This document shows, piece by piece, positions 63,376 to 64,000 of a DNA stretch of 64,000 nt (the first letter of the stretch is position 1; the number at the start of each line of letters is the position of its first letter). The stretch is from NCBI GenBank assembly GCA_943737045.1, contig CALSFV010000006.1, positions 620,001-684,000 of the forward strand, written 5' to 3'. The notes beneath the pieces are model-generated. The model worked only from the letters and a program-made list of their open reading frames with translations. It had not been told where the DNA came from and did no database searches. The position numbers were made by a program, and so were the translations under genes. This stretch comes from Parapristionchus giblindavisi (Eukaryota; Nematoda; Chromadorea; Rhabditida; Diplogasteridae).

Positions 63376-64000
63376 CTAAAGAGGGGTAATTGTGATTCCT
63401 AATTTATCGATAAGATCTTGGGAGGAAAGCAATTTTGCTTTGATAACGGAGGTGCTACATGATATGGTAGATGAATCAATAATACAATATAATTTAATCA
63501 AAAAACGAGCAACTCTAACAGAGAAAGATGATCGACGATTTTCTCGTCTAGCGAGAGGAATATGGAAAGCAAAGCAAGATACACGACCAAAAGTGGGTTT
63601 AAAGACAAAGAAATGACTAGCTGGCAAATCTATTTGACAACGAAGGATCTTAAGAGCATAAATAATATCGATTACTGTTCTTCTATGGTACAGAGATGGG
63701 AGAGAATACATCAATAATCTAGCGGGGTATGAGGGAGGGAAACGAGGGAAACCAACAGTACGATTACAACGATAAAATAAAAGACGAGTAAACAGATGAG
63801 AGACATTTTCTAATTTACGTACAAGACCTTTGGATGATGGGGACCAAACTGGGGAAGCATATTCAACTATGGGAAGAATATAACATTTAAAAGCGTGAAT
63901 ATACACATCGGGTTTGGTACAAGAGATCGAGCGGAATAGCAAATATACTAATGAAGTAGCTTTCCTAGATATAATAGAAATGTGTGATGAGAAATTGAGG
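63376..64000 (-). CDS. Partial reverse transcriptase C-terminal domain, CR1/Jockey-like
   Basis: The frame is open from the window edge to TAG at 63,376-63,378, at least 208 codons, so the 5' part lies outside. It begins after the catalytic RT motifs, with HISIISRKA, then YILPIVEYASPVWSP, LENVSHLFTRLLFYRC, LPSLYHRRTVIDIIY and a final SFSVRVARFL block. These match the conserved region after RT motif E in CR1/Jockey-group elements (R-x-EYAS-x-VWSP is diagnostic). It is related to but distinct from the fragment at 37,752. No stop or frameshift is visible, so this copy may be intact. The TTG at 63,942 is not a true start. Confidence 0.85.
   Translation of the reverse strand, partial: LNFSSHISIISRKATSLVYLLFRSISCTKPDVYIHAFKCYILPIVEYASPVWSPSSKGLVRKLENVSHLFTRLLFYRCNRTVGFPRFPPSYPARLLMYSLPSLYHRRTVIDIIYALKILRCQIDLPASHFFVFKPTFGRVSCFAFHIPLARRENRRSSFSVRVARFLIKLYCIIDSSTISCSTSVIKAKLLSSQDLIDKLGITITPL

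Larger units (their letters stand above)
63055..64000 (-). mobile_element. CR1/Jockey-like non-LTR retrotransposon, 3' part, runs off window
   Basis: On the minus strand: the C-terminal RT frame (64,000 to 63,376), a 3' UTR (about 63,375-63,132) with a pyrimidine-rich stretch near 63,180-63,240, then TTGATGTATGATAAATTAA and a tail of AATTT/AAATT units down to 63,055. The tail joins the RTE element inside its coding region, so this element inserted into the RTE copy. Its 3' end resembles the 125-bp inserts at 39,104 and 44,483. Confidence 0.82.

Noticed and set aside
63392..63616. 74-codon plus-strand frame near the right edge
   Set aside because: It is antisense to the long open RT C-terminal frame, which has recognisable motifs.
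1..64000. Centromere identification through a CENP-B-box-like motif
   Set aside because: I saw no match to the CENP-B box in the monomer; centromere identity cannot be inferred from repetition alone.

Overview
This window is eukaryotic, almost certainly metazoan, repeat DNA with no recognisable host gene. About 85% of it is one AT-rich satellite with a 227- or 233-bp monomer; the rest is retrotransposon sequence inserted into that array. The mobile elements (APE-endonuclease RTE-type and CR1/Jockey-like non-LTR elements, and a Ty3/gypsy-type LTR element resembling the K02A2.6-like elements of nematodes) and a TTGTTTCAG splice-acceptor-like motif are compatible with a nematode or another invertebrate. 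That assignment is a low-confidence inference. No rRNA, tRNA, CRISPR or bacterial feature was seen.

Layout. From 1 to 24,767 the satellite runs head-to-tail in one orientation, with several higher-order periods (about 1,153 bp = 5 monomers, 1,853 bp = 8 monomers, blocks of 1,380 bp = 6 monomers). At 24,726-24,767 the array turns around: 23,471-24,725 and 24,768-26,022 are about 99.7% identical inverted copies around a 42-bp spacer. From 24,768 to 60,180 all satellite is in the opposite orientation. That half holds a 4,636-bp (20-monomer) tandem duplication (25.9-35.2 kb), a 5,379-bp-offset duplication that carries a non-LTR retrotransposon fragment with it (copies ending at 39.24 and 44.62 kb), and a very uniform dimeric zone of 498-bp units (233 + 265 bp) at 52.1-59.8 kb.

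The insertions all lie right of 37.6 kb: two copies of a 1,304-bp 5'-truncated CR1/Jockey-like fragment (minus strand); two copies of a 125-bp retroelement 3' end; a 3,707-bp LTR retrotransposon with 235-bp LTRs and a 5-bp target duplication (46,313-50,019); an 870-bp RTE fragment (50,771-51,640, minus strand); a near-full-length but frameshifted RTE-type element (60,181-63,054, plus strand); and, cutting off its 3' end, a minus-strand CR1/Jockey-like element that runs out of the window at 64,000.

No set of genes works together as a pathway. The history readable here is satellite amplification, inversion and homogenisation, with retrotransposons landing in the array and in one case being amplified with it. 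The observations most worth following are the microhomology-flanked fold-back inversion, a row of eight short hairpins in the LTR-element leader, the RNase H-deleted but LTR-intact gypsy element, the exon-like architecture of the satellite monomer, and the capture of a retrotransposon fragment in a higher-order satellite unit.
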